Positions 24,209 to 31,945 of a stretch of DNA of 43,597 nucleotides are shown here, piece by piece. The position numbers and the translations under genes were made by a program. A model generated the notes under the pieces. The model did not search any database and was not told where the DNA came from. It saw only the letters and a list, made by a program, of their open reading frames with translations. The stretch spans positions 1-43,597 of the forward strand of contig QCBT01000012.1 of the NCBI GenBank assembly GCA_003281525.1. Direction: 5' to 3'. The DNA comes from Prochlorococcus sp. AG-347-J06. GTDB lineage: Bacteria > Cyanobacteriota > Cyanobacteriia > PCC-6307 > Cyanobiaceae. Within the stretch, counting starts at the first letter, position 1; each line of letters starts with the position of its first letter.

Positions 24209-25431
24209 AAGTTTTTAATTAATTCTTTTTCACTTATTTTTATGTCTTTTGAGCCTGCAATAGCTAAATCTTCTTGCAGTTTGTTCTCACAAGATAGAAC
24301 TCTTGACCAACTTGGTAATTGAAGTGTCGTAGGACAAGCCAGATAATCTTCTGTAGCAGGTCTTAATAGTTTCGCAAACTTTTGTACTGATAATTCTTCT
24401 TCGTGCCTATCGTATGGAAGTTGATTAACTGCTGAATCTAATCCAAATTGTTTTACCCGATCTTCTCCAACTCTTTTGTAGAGAACTTCTAAAGTTGCTA
24501 GTTGAGTGCTAGTTAAGGTTTCGGCTTGATGCTCCATGAGACCTCTTAAAACACTTGAAAGTATTTCTGTACACATTTTTTGCAATCCTTCTTTAGAAGA
24601 ATCTCCAATATTCTTATGTTTATGATCAAATAAACCTAGGTCAACTTGGGCTATTTTGGAGGTCCTTACGTTTCTATAAACCTCTGATAATAAACCTATC
24701 TCTAAACCCCAGTCACAAGGTATTCTTAAATTCATAGCAAGGTCTTTAGTAAAAGCAAACTCACCTGCCAATGGATATCTAAATGATTGAAGATATTGTA
24801 AAAACGGACCCTTACCAACTAACTGCTCAAGACTTGCTAATAATGGACCCACGAATAATCTTGTTGCTCTACCTTGCAATTGATTTGTTTCTAGAGACAA
24901 TCTACTGTAAAAAGCTTTTACATATGATATTCCATATGATTCATCTAGAAGTGGAAGTATCATTCTTGAAGGATATAAAGGGCTAAAAGTTCTTATATCA
25001 GCATCAAAAAGAGCAACAACTTCTGATTTTCTGGTCGCAACTCCTATTCCTTGCCATACAGCCCATCCTTTACCTGGAGTTCCTAAAAGTTCTAATCCAT
25101 TTTTTTCTTGGCTTTTTAATAGCTCAATTACAGAGGGAGAATTAGTCCATTGAACGTGAACTGGGAATGGCATTGAGTCAAAAAATGATTTTGCTGCCTT
25201 AACTTGCTCAACAGTTTTTGCAGACAGAGCAATTACTAATTCATTTAAGCCTGTAAGGTTTTTTAAAACTTCTCTTATATCTTTTAATGCTGGACGCTCA
25301 AACTCTTCATATAAGCAAGGTATTAAAATGCTAGTTGATCTTCTTTTAAGACTTTTGTTTAATTCTTTAAGTAAATTTCCTGTAACTCCATATTCATGTA
25401 TTGTTGTGATTAAACCTTGTTGAAAGTCCAT
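24205..25431 (-). CDS. gpgS: Glucosyl-3-phosphoglycerate synthase (GT81)
   Basis: GpgS transfers glucose from an NDP-glucose to 3-phosphoglycerate, the first step of glucosylglycerate synthesis. The 408 residues start [20 protein letters not shown], contain [35 protein letters not shown], then [10 protein letters not shown] with the DxD nucleotide-sugar and metal motif, and [13 protein letters not shown] [14 protein letters not shown]. The region [19 protein letters not shown] and [15 protein letters not shown] match the GT81 family. Its partner GpgP-type phosphatase lies on the opposite strand downstream, supporting the call. Divergent from the phosphorylase gene by 50 bases. Confidence 0.9.
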   Translation of the reverse strand: MDFQQGLITTIHEYGVTGNLLKELNKSLKRRSTSILIPCLYEEFERPALKDIREVLKNLTGLNELVIALSAKTVEQVKAAKSFFDSMPFPVHVQWTNSPSVIELLKSQEKNGLELLGTPGKGWAVWQGIGVATRKSEVVALFDADIRTFSPLYPSRMILPLLDESYGISYVKAFYSRLSLETNQLQGRATRLFVGPLLASLEQLVGKGPFLQYLQSFRYPLAGEFAFTKDLAMNLRIPCDWGLEIGLLSEVYRNVRTSKIAQVDLGLFDHKHKNIGDSSKEGLQKMCTEILSSVLRGLMEHQAETLTSTQLATLEVLYKRVGEDRVKQFGLDSAVNQLPYDRHEEELSVQKFAKLLRPATEDYLACPTTLQLPSWSRVLSCENKLQEDLAIAGSKDIKISEKELIKNF

Positions 25432-25481
25432 TTTCTAATTGATGTGCAGAATGGTATTAATACTTCGATGATTTTTTCAAA

Positions 25482-27242
25482 GTGAAGCAAATTGATTCAG
25501 AGAAAAAATTAGATAGATTAAAGATTGATAAATTGTTAAAAACAATTTATTCAAATCATACTACAGAAGAAATTAATTTTATTTCAAACCAATTATTACA
25601 GATTTTAGATGATTTCTCAGAGAAATCTGCTTATGAAGAAATAAGAGATAAAGAAAGGTGGAATGAATCTCATTCAGTTTTGATAACTTATGCAGATAGT
25701 GTTTATAAAAATGGTGAGGAAACATTAATAACTCTTAGGAAGTTGTTAAGTAAACATTTTGGCAGTCTTTCTAAAGTTGTACATATTCTGCCTTTTCTGA
25801 AATCCACAAGCGATGGAGGTTTCGCAGTCTCAAGTTATGATTCCCTAGAAGAAAAATTTGGTGGTTGGGATGATCTCAAAAGTATTTCTAAAAATCATGA
25901 TTTGATGGCTGATTTAGTACTAAACCATGTCTCATCATCTCACCCATGGGTTCAACAATTTATTAAATCCCAAGAACCGGGCATATCAAATGTTTTTTCA
26001 CCGAAACAAAATCTTGACTGGTCAAATGTAGTTAGGCCTAGAAGTTCCTCTTTGTTTTCTCAAATAAATACTGATGATGGTCCTAAACAAGTTTGGACAA
26101 CTTTTGGGCCAGATCAAATTGATTTGAATTGGCATAATCCTAAAATGACTCTTGAGTTCTTAAATTTAATTACTACTTATTTATCTAATGGAATTAAATG
26201 GTTAAGGCTTGATGCAGTAGGTTTTATTTGGAAGGAATCAGGGACTACATGCCTACATTTACCTAAAGCACATTCAATTGTGAAACTCTTAAGAGTTCTT
26301 TTAAATAATCTTCTTGATGATGGCGTTTTAATAACAGAAACCAATGTTCCTCAAAAGGAGAATCTATCTTATCTCATTTCTGATGATGAAGCCCACATGG
26401 CATATAATTTCCCATTACCTCCTCTACTCCTAGAGGCAATTATTACTTCAAGAGCTGATATTCTAAACTCATGGATTTTTGATTGGCCTATATTACCTGA
26501 AGATACTACTTTATTTAATTTCACTGCATCGCACGATGGCGTTGGGTTAAGAGCTCTTGAGGGTTTAATGAATGAGCAGAGAATTAAGGATTTATTAATT
26601 AATTGTGAGAAAAGAGGAGGATTAGTAAGTCATAGACGTTTATCAAATGGTGAAGATAAACCATATGAATTGAATATTAGTTGGTGGAGTGCAATGGAAG
26701 ACTCCAGTAGAGATGCTAAAAGATTTCAATATGAGAGATTTATTTTGAGTCAACTATTAGTAATGGCACTGAAAGGGGTCCCTGCCTTTTATTTGCCAGC
26801 AATACTAGCTTCAGAAAATGATATCAAAAGTTTTTCTATGACAGGGCAAAGAAGAGATCTAAACAGAGAAAAGTTTAAATCAGAAAATCTTTCAGCTGTT
26901 TTAAATAATCCTGAATCTAATGCTAATAAAAACTTAAAATATCTTCGTAATGCTATGGATGTTCGATCAGAATTAAAGCAATTTCATCCTTGTTCACAAA
27001 TGAAATGTTTGTCTAAAGGTAGAAGTGATATTGTTGCAATCAAAAGAGGTAAAGGTCCTGAGTCTGTTTTTGCAATCCATAATATGACTGAAAATAAAAT
27101 TAATTATCAATTGAATGATAATGATCTACCAAAAATAATTGATAATGATTTCAATACCTATGATTTTTTAACATCAACTAAATACAATTGCAAAAATATA
27201 AGTCTTGATCCTTTTCAAGTAATTTGGCTTAGTGCTTTATAA
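25482..27242 (+). CDS. GH13_18 sugar phosphorylase, probable glucosylglycerate phosphorylase
   Basis: An alpha-amylase-fold phosphorylase of the sucrose phosphorylase subfamily. Catalytic residues fit: nucleophile D244 in WLRLDAVGF, acid/base E286 in LITETNVPQKENLSY, stabiliser D352 in TASHDGVGLRALEG; a domain-B loop DLVLNHVSSSHPWVQQF precedes. The start is GTG 25482, as no ATG lies before conserved sequence. The 586 residues are longer than sucrose phosphorylase (about 490) because of an N-terminal helical region, as in glucosylglycerate phosphorylases. The neighbours gpgS, gpgP and glycerate kinase favour phosphorolysis of glucosylglycerate to glucose-1-phosphate and D-glycerate; sucrose remains an alternative. 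gpgP follows after 2 bases. Confidence 0.8.
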   Translation: MKQIDSEKKLDRLKIDKLLKTIYSNHTTEEINFISNQLLQILDDFSEKSAYEEIRDKERWNESHSVLITYADSVYKNGEETLITLRKLLSKHFGSLSKVVHILPFLKSTSDGGFAVSSYDSLEEKFGGWDDLKSISKNHDLMADLVLNHVSSSHPWVQQFIKSQEPGISNVFSPKQNLDWSNVVRPRSSSLFSQINTDDGPKQVWTTFGPDQIDLNWHNPKMTLEFLNLITTYLSNGIKWLRLDAVGFIWKESGTTCLHLPKAHSIVKLLRVLLNNLLDDGVLITETNVPQKENLSYLISDDEAHMAYNFPLPPLLLEAIITSRADILNSWIFDWPILPEDTTLFNFTASHDGVGLRALEGLMNEQRIKDLLINCEKRGGLVSHRRLSNGEDKPYELNISWWSAMEDSSRDAKRFQYERFILSQLLVMALKGVPAFYLPAILASENDIKSFSMTGQRRDLNREKFKSENLSAVLNNPESNANKNLKYLRNAMDVRSELKQFHPCSQMKCLSKGRSDIVAIKRGKGPESVFAIHNMTENKINYQLNDNDLPKIIDNDFNTYDFLTSTKYNCKNISLDPFQVIWLSAL

Positions 27243-27244
27243 AA

Positions 27245-28042
27245 ATGATAGAAAAGTCTTCTATTTGGGTAGTAAGTGATGTAGATGGTACTTTAATGGA
27301 TCACTCATATGATTTATCACCTGCTAAAGAAACTATAAAAAAACTACAAAAATTATCTATACCCGTAATTCTTTGTACAAGCAAAACCGCTTCTGAAGTA
27401 AAAGTTATTAGAAAGGAACTTAATTTGACGGATCCTTATATTGTTGAGAATGGTGCGGCAATATATGGTGAATCTCTTAAAAGAGTAAATGGAGAAATTA
27501 TTCTTGGAATAAAATACGAATCGCTTGAAGAAATCTTAAATTTTATTTCTAAAGAAATTGATTACAAACTTACTCCTCTTAATAATCTCACTGATCAAGA
27601 AGCCACTCAGCTTACAGGTTTAGTAGGCAACTCATTGAACTTAATGCGTGATAGACACTGGAGCATGCCTTTTTTAAATCCGCCAAGCTATTTAGAAGAA
27701 AAAATTAATATCTGTTGTAAAAAACTCAATGTTGATATTTTTAAAGGCAATAGAATGAGTCACTTATTATCTACAAAATCGAATAAAGGTAAAGCAATAA
27801 ATGCTCTTAAAGAATATTCAAATGTTCATAATATTAAAATTATAGGTTTAGGCGATTCTCCAAATGATTTGCCTCTACTCTTAAACTCAGATATTAAAAT
27901 AGTTATCCCTGGAATAGATGGACCTAACTTAAATTTACTAGATCAATTAAAAGATTTGGAATTTACTTTAGCTTCTGAACCAAATGGATATGGTTGGAAA
28001 AATGAAATCAATAAATTAATAAATAAGCGAGAACTAAGTTAG
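27245..28042 (+). CDS. gpgP: Glucosyl-3-phosphoglycerate phosphatase (HAD, MpgP-type)
   Basis: The enzyme removes phosphate from glucosyl-3-phosphoglycerate to give glucosylglycerate. HAD motifs in order: VVSDVDGTLMDHS (D12 nucleophile, D14 acid/base), VILCTSKTASEV, NKGKAINALKEY (motif III lysine) and IGLGDSPNDLPLLLNSD, typical of the mannosyl-3-phosphoglycerate phosphatase subgroup, which also covers the glucosyl enzymes. Length 265 matches. It is 2 bases after the phosphorylase and 4 before the kinase. Pairing with gpgS, not a mannosyl synthase, supports the glucosyl substrate. Confidence 0.87.
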   Translation: MIEKSSIWVVSDVDGTLMDHSYDLSPAKETIKKLQKLSIPVILCTSKTASEVKVIRKELNLTDPYIVENGAAIYGESLKRVNGEIILGIKYESLEEILNFISKEIDYKLTPLNNLTDQEATQLTGLVGNSLNLMRDRHWSMPFLNPPSYLEEKINICCKKLNVDIFKGNRMSHLLSTKSNKGKAINALKEYSNVHNIKIIGLGDSPNDLPLLLNSDIKIVIPGIDGPNLNLLDQLKDLEFTLASEPNGYGWKNEINKLINKRELS

Positions 28043-28046
28043 ATAG

Positions 28047-28991
28047 ATGAAAGATTTAGATATTAATTTTCCTCTTGATAAATTTGAAAAATTAATTATT
28101 GATATTGGTTGGGAATCCTTGGATGGTTGGTTCGATTTTTGGAATAATAAAAGAAACATTCTTTCAATTGATCAATATTGGACCAATAAAGTAAATGATG
28201 ATTGGATTTGGGGATTGGCTCTACCTCTTCTATCTCAGGCTTATAAATTTCAAAATAATTTTTCTGATAGAAAAATTATTGGACTCTCAGCTCTGCCTGG
28301 CACAGGTAAAACAACACTAGGTAAATGGCTCGAAGCTATATCGTTAAAATTAAACTTCAAAATTGCGGTTATTTCAATTGACGACTTTTATCTCCCGTCA
28401 AATGAAATGGAGTTAGCAATTAAAAATAACCCTTGGAATGTCTCAAGAGGGTTTCCCGGTAGCCATTCAGCAAAATTAATGCATGAAAAATTATTAAATT
28501 GGAAGATCAATGGAGAATTAAATGTACCAGTTTTCGATAAATCTTTAAGAAATGGCTTAGGAGATAGATCTCATTGGAGATTAGATAATCCCGATTTATT
28601 AATTCTTGAGGGATGGTTTTTGGGAATTGAACCTTACTCTATTGACATAAATGATTTACATATAAATACAACAAATACGAGTCTTCAAGAATCTTCTTAT
28701 ATATTAAAAATTCAGGATAACCTAAACGAATATTTAGATATTTGGACTTTAATAGACAATATTTGGCACTTAAAGCCCTTAAAGATTGAATATATGAATA
28801 TGTGGAAAACTAATCAGGAAAAAGAAATGTTTTTACAGAAAGGAAAAGCCCTTCAAGATGAAAAATTATCTAATTTCTTGCGAATGCTTAATGTCTCAAT
28901 TCCACATGAAAGTTTTGATTTTATAAAATCTTATGCGCTTTTATTAATTGATCAAGAAAGAAATTTACTTGAGGCTGGATTAAATTTGTAG
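28047..28991 (+). CDS. glyK: D-glycerate 3-kinase, plant GLYK type
   Basis: The P-loop GLSALPGTGKTTLGKWLEA (82-90), ISIDDFYLPSNEMELA, PVFDKSLRNGLGDRSHW and LILEGWFLGIEP match plant-type glycerate kinase, a phosphoribulokinase-like fold that makes 3-phosphoglycerate from D-glycerate in photorespiration. Length 314 fits the catalytic domain. Its place 4 bases after gpgP suggests that here it recycles glycerate released by phosphorolysis; it may also serve photorespiration. It is the last gene of the operon, with an AT-rich region after it. Confidence 0.88.
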   Translation: MKDLDINFPLDKFEKLIIDIGWESLDGWFDFWNNKRNILSIDQYWTNKVNDDWIWGLALPLLSQAYKFQNNFSDRKIIGLSALPGTGKTTLGKWLEAISLKLNFKIAVISIDDFYLPSNEMELAIKNNPWNVSRGFPGSHSAKLMHEKLLNWKINGELNVPVFDKSLRNGLGDRSHWRLDNPDLLILEGWFLGIEPYSIDINDLHINTTNTSLQESSYILKIQDNLNEYLDIWTLIDNIWHLKPLKIEYMNMWKTNQEKEMFLQKGKALQDEKLSNFLRMLNVSIPHESFDFIKSYALLLIDQERNLLEAGLNL

Positions 28992-29081
28992 TATTTTCAA
29001 AATTTCTTTTTTTCAGTAATTTTTTATACATTTTATTTAGAACCAAATAGTGTTTAATTGTTAATATTTTGTTTTTTTGAG

Positions 29082-29309
29082 ATGGTTGAGTTTTCTTACA
29101 AGAATGAAGGTTGCAGAATGGTTGTTTTGAGATGTGTTGGCCCATCAAATTTTTTCTTAGAGAGAGTTTTGTTCCCAACAGACATCTTAACTTTTATGGC
29201 CCCAAATGATTCAAGAGTTGAAATCTGGGGAAATGAATTATATGGTCCTAAGTTGGAAGAGAGAATAAGAATTTCCGCTGATAATGAAGATTCGACTTTA
29301 GTGGCATAG
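29082..29309 (+). CDS. DUF1830 protein, 75 aa
   Basis: The sequence MVEFSYKNEGCRMVVLRCVG, FFLERVLFPTDILTF and DSRVEIWGNELYG resembles the cyanobacterial DUF1830 family, small single-domain beta-rich proteins of unknown function. The ATG at 29082 is preferred over the upstream frame start at 29058, which would add a hydrophobic stub (MLIFCFFE) absent from the family. It is monocistronic, 90 bases after glycerate kinase. Confidence 0.7.
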   Translation: MVEFSYKNEGCRMVVLRCVGPSNFFLERVLFPTDILTFMAPNDSRVEIWGNELYGPKLEERIRISADNEDSTLVA

Positions 29310-29399
29310 AACAGATATTATCTATTTGTCTTCGAGTCAAAATTTTTTACATATACCAAGTTTTTATTGATATTATCAAACTAGTTTAAGTTTTTATAG

Positions 29400-29525
29400 A
29401 TGTACTATTTTTCTTCATTTGCAATAGGAGGTTTCGTTCCCTCTGCAGCTATAGCTGGAGTTTTACTTTTAGTTGGTTTAGGAGCCTTCTTTTATCTTGG
29501 TATTAAAGGACCCACAGATTATTAA
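29400..29525 (+). CDS. membrane microprotein, 41 aa
   Basis: MYYFSSFAIGGFVPSAAIAG is followed by VLLLVGLGAFFYLGI and the end KGPTDY, giving one transmembrane helix that starts with a glycine-alanine-rich turn. Composition recalls low-mass photosystem or cytochrome b6f subunits, but it does not match those I know. A weak AT hairpin (29540-29555) follows. No ORF overlaps it, and it fits the 270-base gap between two small genes. Confidence 0.6.
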   Translation: MYYFSSFAIGGFVPSAAIAGVLLLVGLGAFFYLGIKGPTDY

Positions 29526-29582
29526 ACATGAGTTAATAAAAAAATTGAAATTTTTCATACCCTTATTGAATAAGTTAACACT

Positions 29583-29717
29583 ATGGATTTAACAACTATT
29601 TTATTTATATTAAGCTTACCTTTCGTTTTATTAACAGTTTATTTTGGGACAAAAAATGATTTTTACGAGAGTGAAAACTATAAAGGAGATGGTTGTGCTC
29701 ACGATGTTAAAAGGTAA
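29583..29717 (+). CDS. membrane microprotein, 44 aa
   Basis: MDLTTILFILSLPFVLLTVY forms a single N-terminal helix, followed by a charged tail (GTKNDFYESENYKGDGCAHD). The cysteine-aspartate-rich tail is likely in the cytosol or lumen. No family recognised. The frame is ATG 29583 to TAA 29715-29717. Confidence 0.55.
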   Translation: MDLTTILFILSLPFVLLTVYFGTKNDFYESENYKGDGCAHDVKR

Positions 29718-29779
29718 CTTTACTACTAATCACCTCTAAATACACAGGTCCATCAACTATCAAATTGCCTAACTGGTTT

Positions 29780-29999
29780 TTATATTTCATTATTAATTTC
29801 TTCTCCTGCTTTATTACAAGTATCTAAATCTTTAATGGGAATAGAATGCAAGGAAGGACTCGTTATTCCACTAACCTCTGGCCTTACTCCAGACCCTTGT
29901 ATATAAGTTCCAATTATTAACCAATACCGAGCTTTTGCAGTACCAGAAAAGATTAAGGAAAAAAGAAAAAAATAATATTATTATAGATTTTTTTTTCAT
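29780..29999 (-). pseudogene. small secreted protein, frameshifted in its signal peptide
   Basis: From ATG 29999 the frame begins MKKKSIIILFF and then loses sense. A second frame from about 29956 gives LIFSGTAKARYWLIIGTYIQ, then SGVRPEVSGITSPSLHSIPI and a polar tail to TAA at 29780-29782. Removing one base from the A7 run on the plus strand (29966-29972; T7 in the gene) joins them into a 72-residue protein with a textbook signal peptide cleaved after TAKA. It could be a broken gene, a slippery expression switch, or a sequencing error in a homopolymer. No domain recognised in the mature part. Confidence 0.65.
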
Positions 30000-30066
30000 T
30001 TTTTTATACTAGCTTTTAATTATAAAATGTTAATTGCTATTAATTAATTATGTAATTTAATAATTT

Positions 30067-30867
30067 TTGGAATATTTAAAATTTGTTTTATATGGATTAA
30101 TTCAAGGTTTGACGGAATTTATCCCTGTAAGTAGTACAGCTCATTTAAAAGTTATATCTCTTCTTTTAGGGATTGATGATCCTGGAGCATCTTTGTCCGC
30201 TATTATTCAACTTGGAAGTGTTCTTGCTATAGCTTGGTATTTTAGGAATGATATTTTTAATTTCAGAAGTCAATCTCCCAAAAAATTTCTTGAATATCTC
30301 TTAAATGAAAGATTATTAAGGTCTATTTTGATTGGTACTATACCTATTGTTTTGCTTGGTGGGAGTATAAAAATATTTATCCCTTCTTTTTTTGAAAACG
30401 TTCTTCGTTCAAATTTATCAATAGCATTGGTCTCATTTCTAATGGCTTTTTTTATGTACTTGGCAGATTGTTCGAGAAGAGGTTCTATTAATATTAAAAA
30501 CCATAATTATTCAAATAGCTTTTTGATAGGTTTCTTTCAAGCATTTGCAATTTTTCCTGGTGTTTCAAGATCGGGTATCACTATTTCTAGTGCTTTAATA
30601 TCAGGATGGGAGAGAGGCGATGCTGCGAAATTTTCTTTTCTTTTAGGGATGCCAGCTATTTCTCTTGCTGCGATTGTTGAGTTTATTTCTTCTTTTAATG
30701 ATATTTTTGCATTAGGTTTTCCCCCTCTTTTTGTTGCTCTTATTACGACATTTGTGTCCTCATTATTAGCAATAGATTTCTTATTAAAGTATTTTTCATC
30801 AAATGGGTTGAAAATATTTATCATGTATAGAGTAATTTTTGGTATTGTAATTCTTTTGAATTTATAA
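30067..30867 (+). CDS. uppP: Undecaprenyl-diphosphatase (UppP/BacA)
   Basis: UppP recycles the lipid carrier for peptidoglycan and other wall polymers by removing a phosphate from undecaprenyl diphosphate. GLTEFIPVSSTAHLKVISLL contains the conserved E-x-P-VSSTxH, and FPGVSRSGITISSALISGW the PGxSRSG motif; eight or so membrane helices span 266 residues. The start is TTG 30067: no ATG precedes MEYLKFVLYGLIQGLTEF-equivalent residues. An A8/T7 palindrome follows at 30875-30889. Confidence 0.93.
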   Translation: MEYLKFVLYGLIQGLTEFIPVSSTAHLKVISLLLGIDDPGASLSAIIQLGSVLAIAWYFRNDIFNFRSQSPKKFLEYLLNERLLRSILIGTIPIVLLGGSIKIFIPSFFENVLRSNLSIALVSFLMAFFMYLADCSRRGSINIKNHNYSNSFLIGFFQAFAIFPGVSRSGITISSALISGWERGDAAKFSFLLGMPAISLAAIVEFISSFNDIFALGFPPLFVALITTFVSSLLAIDFLLKYFSSNGLKIFIMYRVIFGIVILLNL

Positions 30868-30925
30868 TTGGATGAAAAAAAATTTTTTTCAATTGTGTTA
30901 AGGTTTTAAAAAAAAATTCTTTCTA

Positions 30926-31078
30926 ATGAACATTTTCATAACTTTCCAATTAGGTGAAGTGGAAGTTTCAAATCTAACTATATTGGTTTTAGCTTTTTTT
31001 TCTTCTTTTACATTTATAGCAGTAGGCATAAGTTCATATAAACTATACAAATCTCTTATAAATGAAGACGATAAATAA
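30926..31078 (+). CDS. membrane microprotein, 50 aa
   Basis: MNIFITFQLGEVEVSNLTIL, one hydrophobic segment VLAFFSSFTFIAVGISSYKL, then YKSLINEDDK. It fits the same plan as the other single-span microproteins of the window. TAA at 31076-31078 abuts the tRNA-Pro gene on the opposite strand. The frame fills most of the gap between uppP and the tRNA. Function unknown. Confidence 0.6.
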   Translation: MNIFITFQLGEVEVSNLTILVLAFFSSFTFIAVGISSYKLYKSLINEDDK

Positions 31079-31152
31079 TCGGAACGGCGGGATTTGAACC
31101 CACGACCCCCACTACCCCAAAGTGGTGCGCTACCAAACTGCGCTACGCCCCG
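31079..31152 (-). tRNA. tRNA-Pro (GGG)
   Basis: The minus strand folds into a full cloverleaf. The acceptor stem CGGGGCG pairs with CGTTCCG (two G-U pairs), the D arm is GCGC-loop-GCGC with AGTTTGGTA, the anticodon stem CCACT/AGTGG encloses TTGGGGT with anticodon GGG, and the T arm carries TTCAAAT. The discriminator is A (31079). CCA is not encoded. Confidence 0.93.
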
Positions 31153-31179
31153 TGTCTGTACTATAAAGATTAGATTGAT

Positions 31180-31908
31180 TTAAATGTTATTCTTTATAGG
31201 ATTGTTATCAGATCTCAATACACACTTGTCAACTTCCCAATTAAAGTTTTCCCATATATGGTCTTCTAGTTTATAGTTGCTTCCAGTAAAAACTCCTAAC
31301 TTAACTTTTGTAGGTGAGGCGGAACAATACTGCCTGCTTCCAGCTGATGCAAGATATTGTTGATGGTATTGTTCCGCATAAAAATATGAATCAATCATTT
31401 TTATTTCCGTTTCAATTAAACCAAGATTTTTTTTGCTTAGTTCCGTTTGATATTGTTCCTTACTGGCTAATATGGTTTTAATATTATTTGCATTTCTGTA
31501 ATATATTGCTGATCTATATTGTGTTCCCATATCATTACCTTGTCTGTTTTTTTGAGTAGGGTCATGACATTCCCAAAACATTTTTAATAAATCACTTACA
31601 TCAATTTCCCTTTTATCCCATATAACTCTTACAACTTCTGAATGACCAGTTAAGCCGGAACATACTTCATAATAACTTGGACTGTTTTTTTTCCCTCCAG
31701 CATAACCTACAGATGTTGTGATAACTCCAGGAAGTTTCCAAAAACATTTTTCAGCACCCCAGAAACAACCACATCCAAAAATTATTTCATCTTCTTCTAC
31801 ATTAGGGTCTTTTTTGATATCTGTTTTTAATATTCTATGTAATGAATAAGTATCATTAGTTAAATTTACCTCCTTATTATCCATAAAGTTTTTCAGGAAT
31901 TTAAACAT
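31180..31908 (-). CDS. msrA: Peptide methionine sulfoxide reductase MsrA, with N-terminal extension
   Basis: MsrA repairs methionine-S-sulfoxide. The active-site segment FGCGCFWGAEKCFWKLPGV has the nucleophilic cysteine in GCFWG, followed by VGYAGGKKNSPSYYEVCSGL, TGHSEVVRVIWD, FWECHDPTQKNRQGNDMGTQ and YYAEQYHQQYL-like FYAEQYHQQYLAS. At 242 residues it carries about 40 extra N-terminal residues (MFKFLKNFMDNKEVNL...) and a C-terminal tail with YCSASPTK. The N-terminal addition is polar and without a clear transit signal. It is followed on the minus strand by the tRNA and preceded by the ABC exporter gene, 37 bases apart. Confidence 0.95.
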   Translation of the reverse strand: MFKFLKNFMDNKEVNLTNDTYSLHRILKTDIKKDPNVEEDEIIFGCGCFWGAEKCFWKLPGVITTSVGYAGGKKNSPSYYEVCSGLTGHSEVVRVIWDKREIDVSDLLKMFWECHDPTQKNRQGNDMGTQYRSAIYYRNANNIKTILASKEQYQTELSKKNLGLIETEIKMIDSYFYAEQYHQQYLASAGSRQYCSASPTKVKLGVFTGSNYKLEDHIWENFNWEVDKCVLRSDNNPIKNNI

Positions 31909-31945
31909 AATTTAAATTTATCCATTATAAAAAAAAAAATTACTT

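Noticed and set aside
30868..30925. A8/T7 palindrome after uppP as a strong terminator
   Set aside because: It is purely A/T plus one G-C pair and could be a chance homopolymer pair; I left it out as a separate feature.
31079..31152. tRNA-Pro as an integration site for an island
   Set aside because: No integrase, no second copy of the tRNA 3' end and only ordinary genes on both sides were found.
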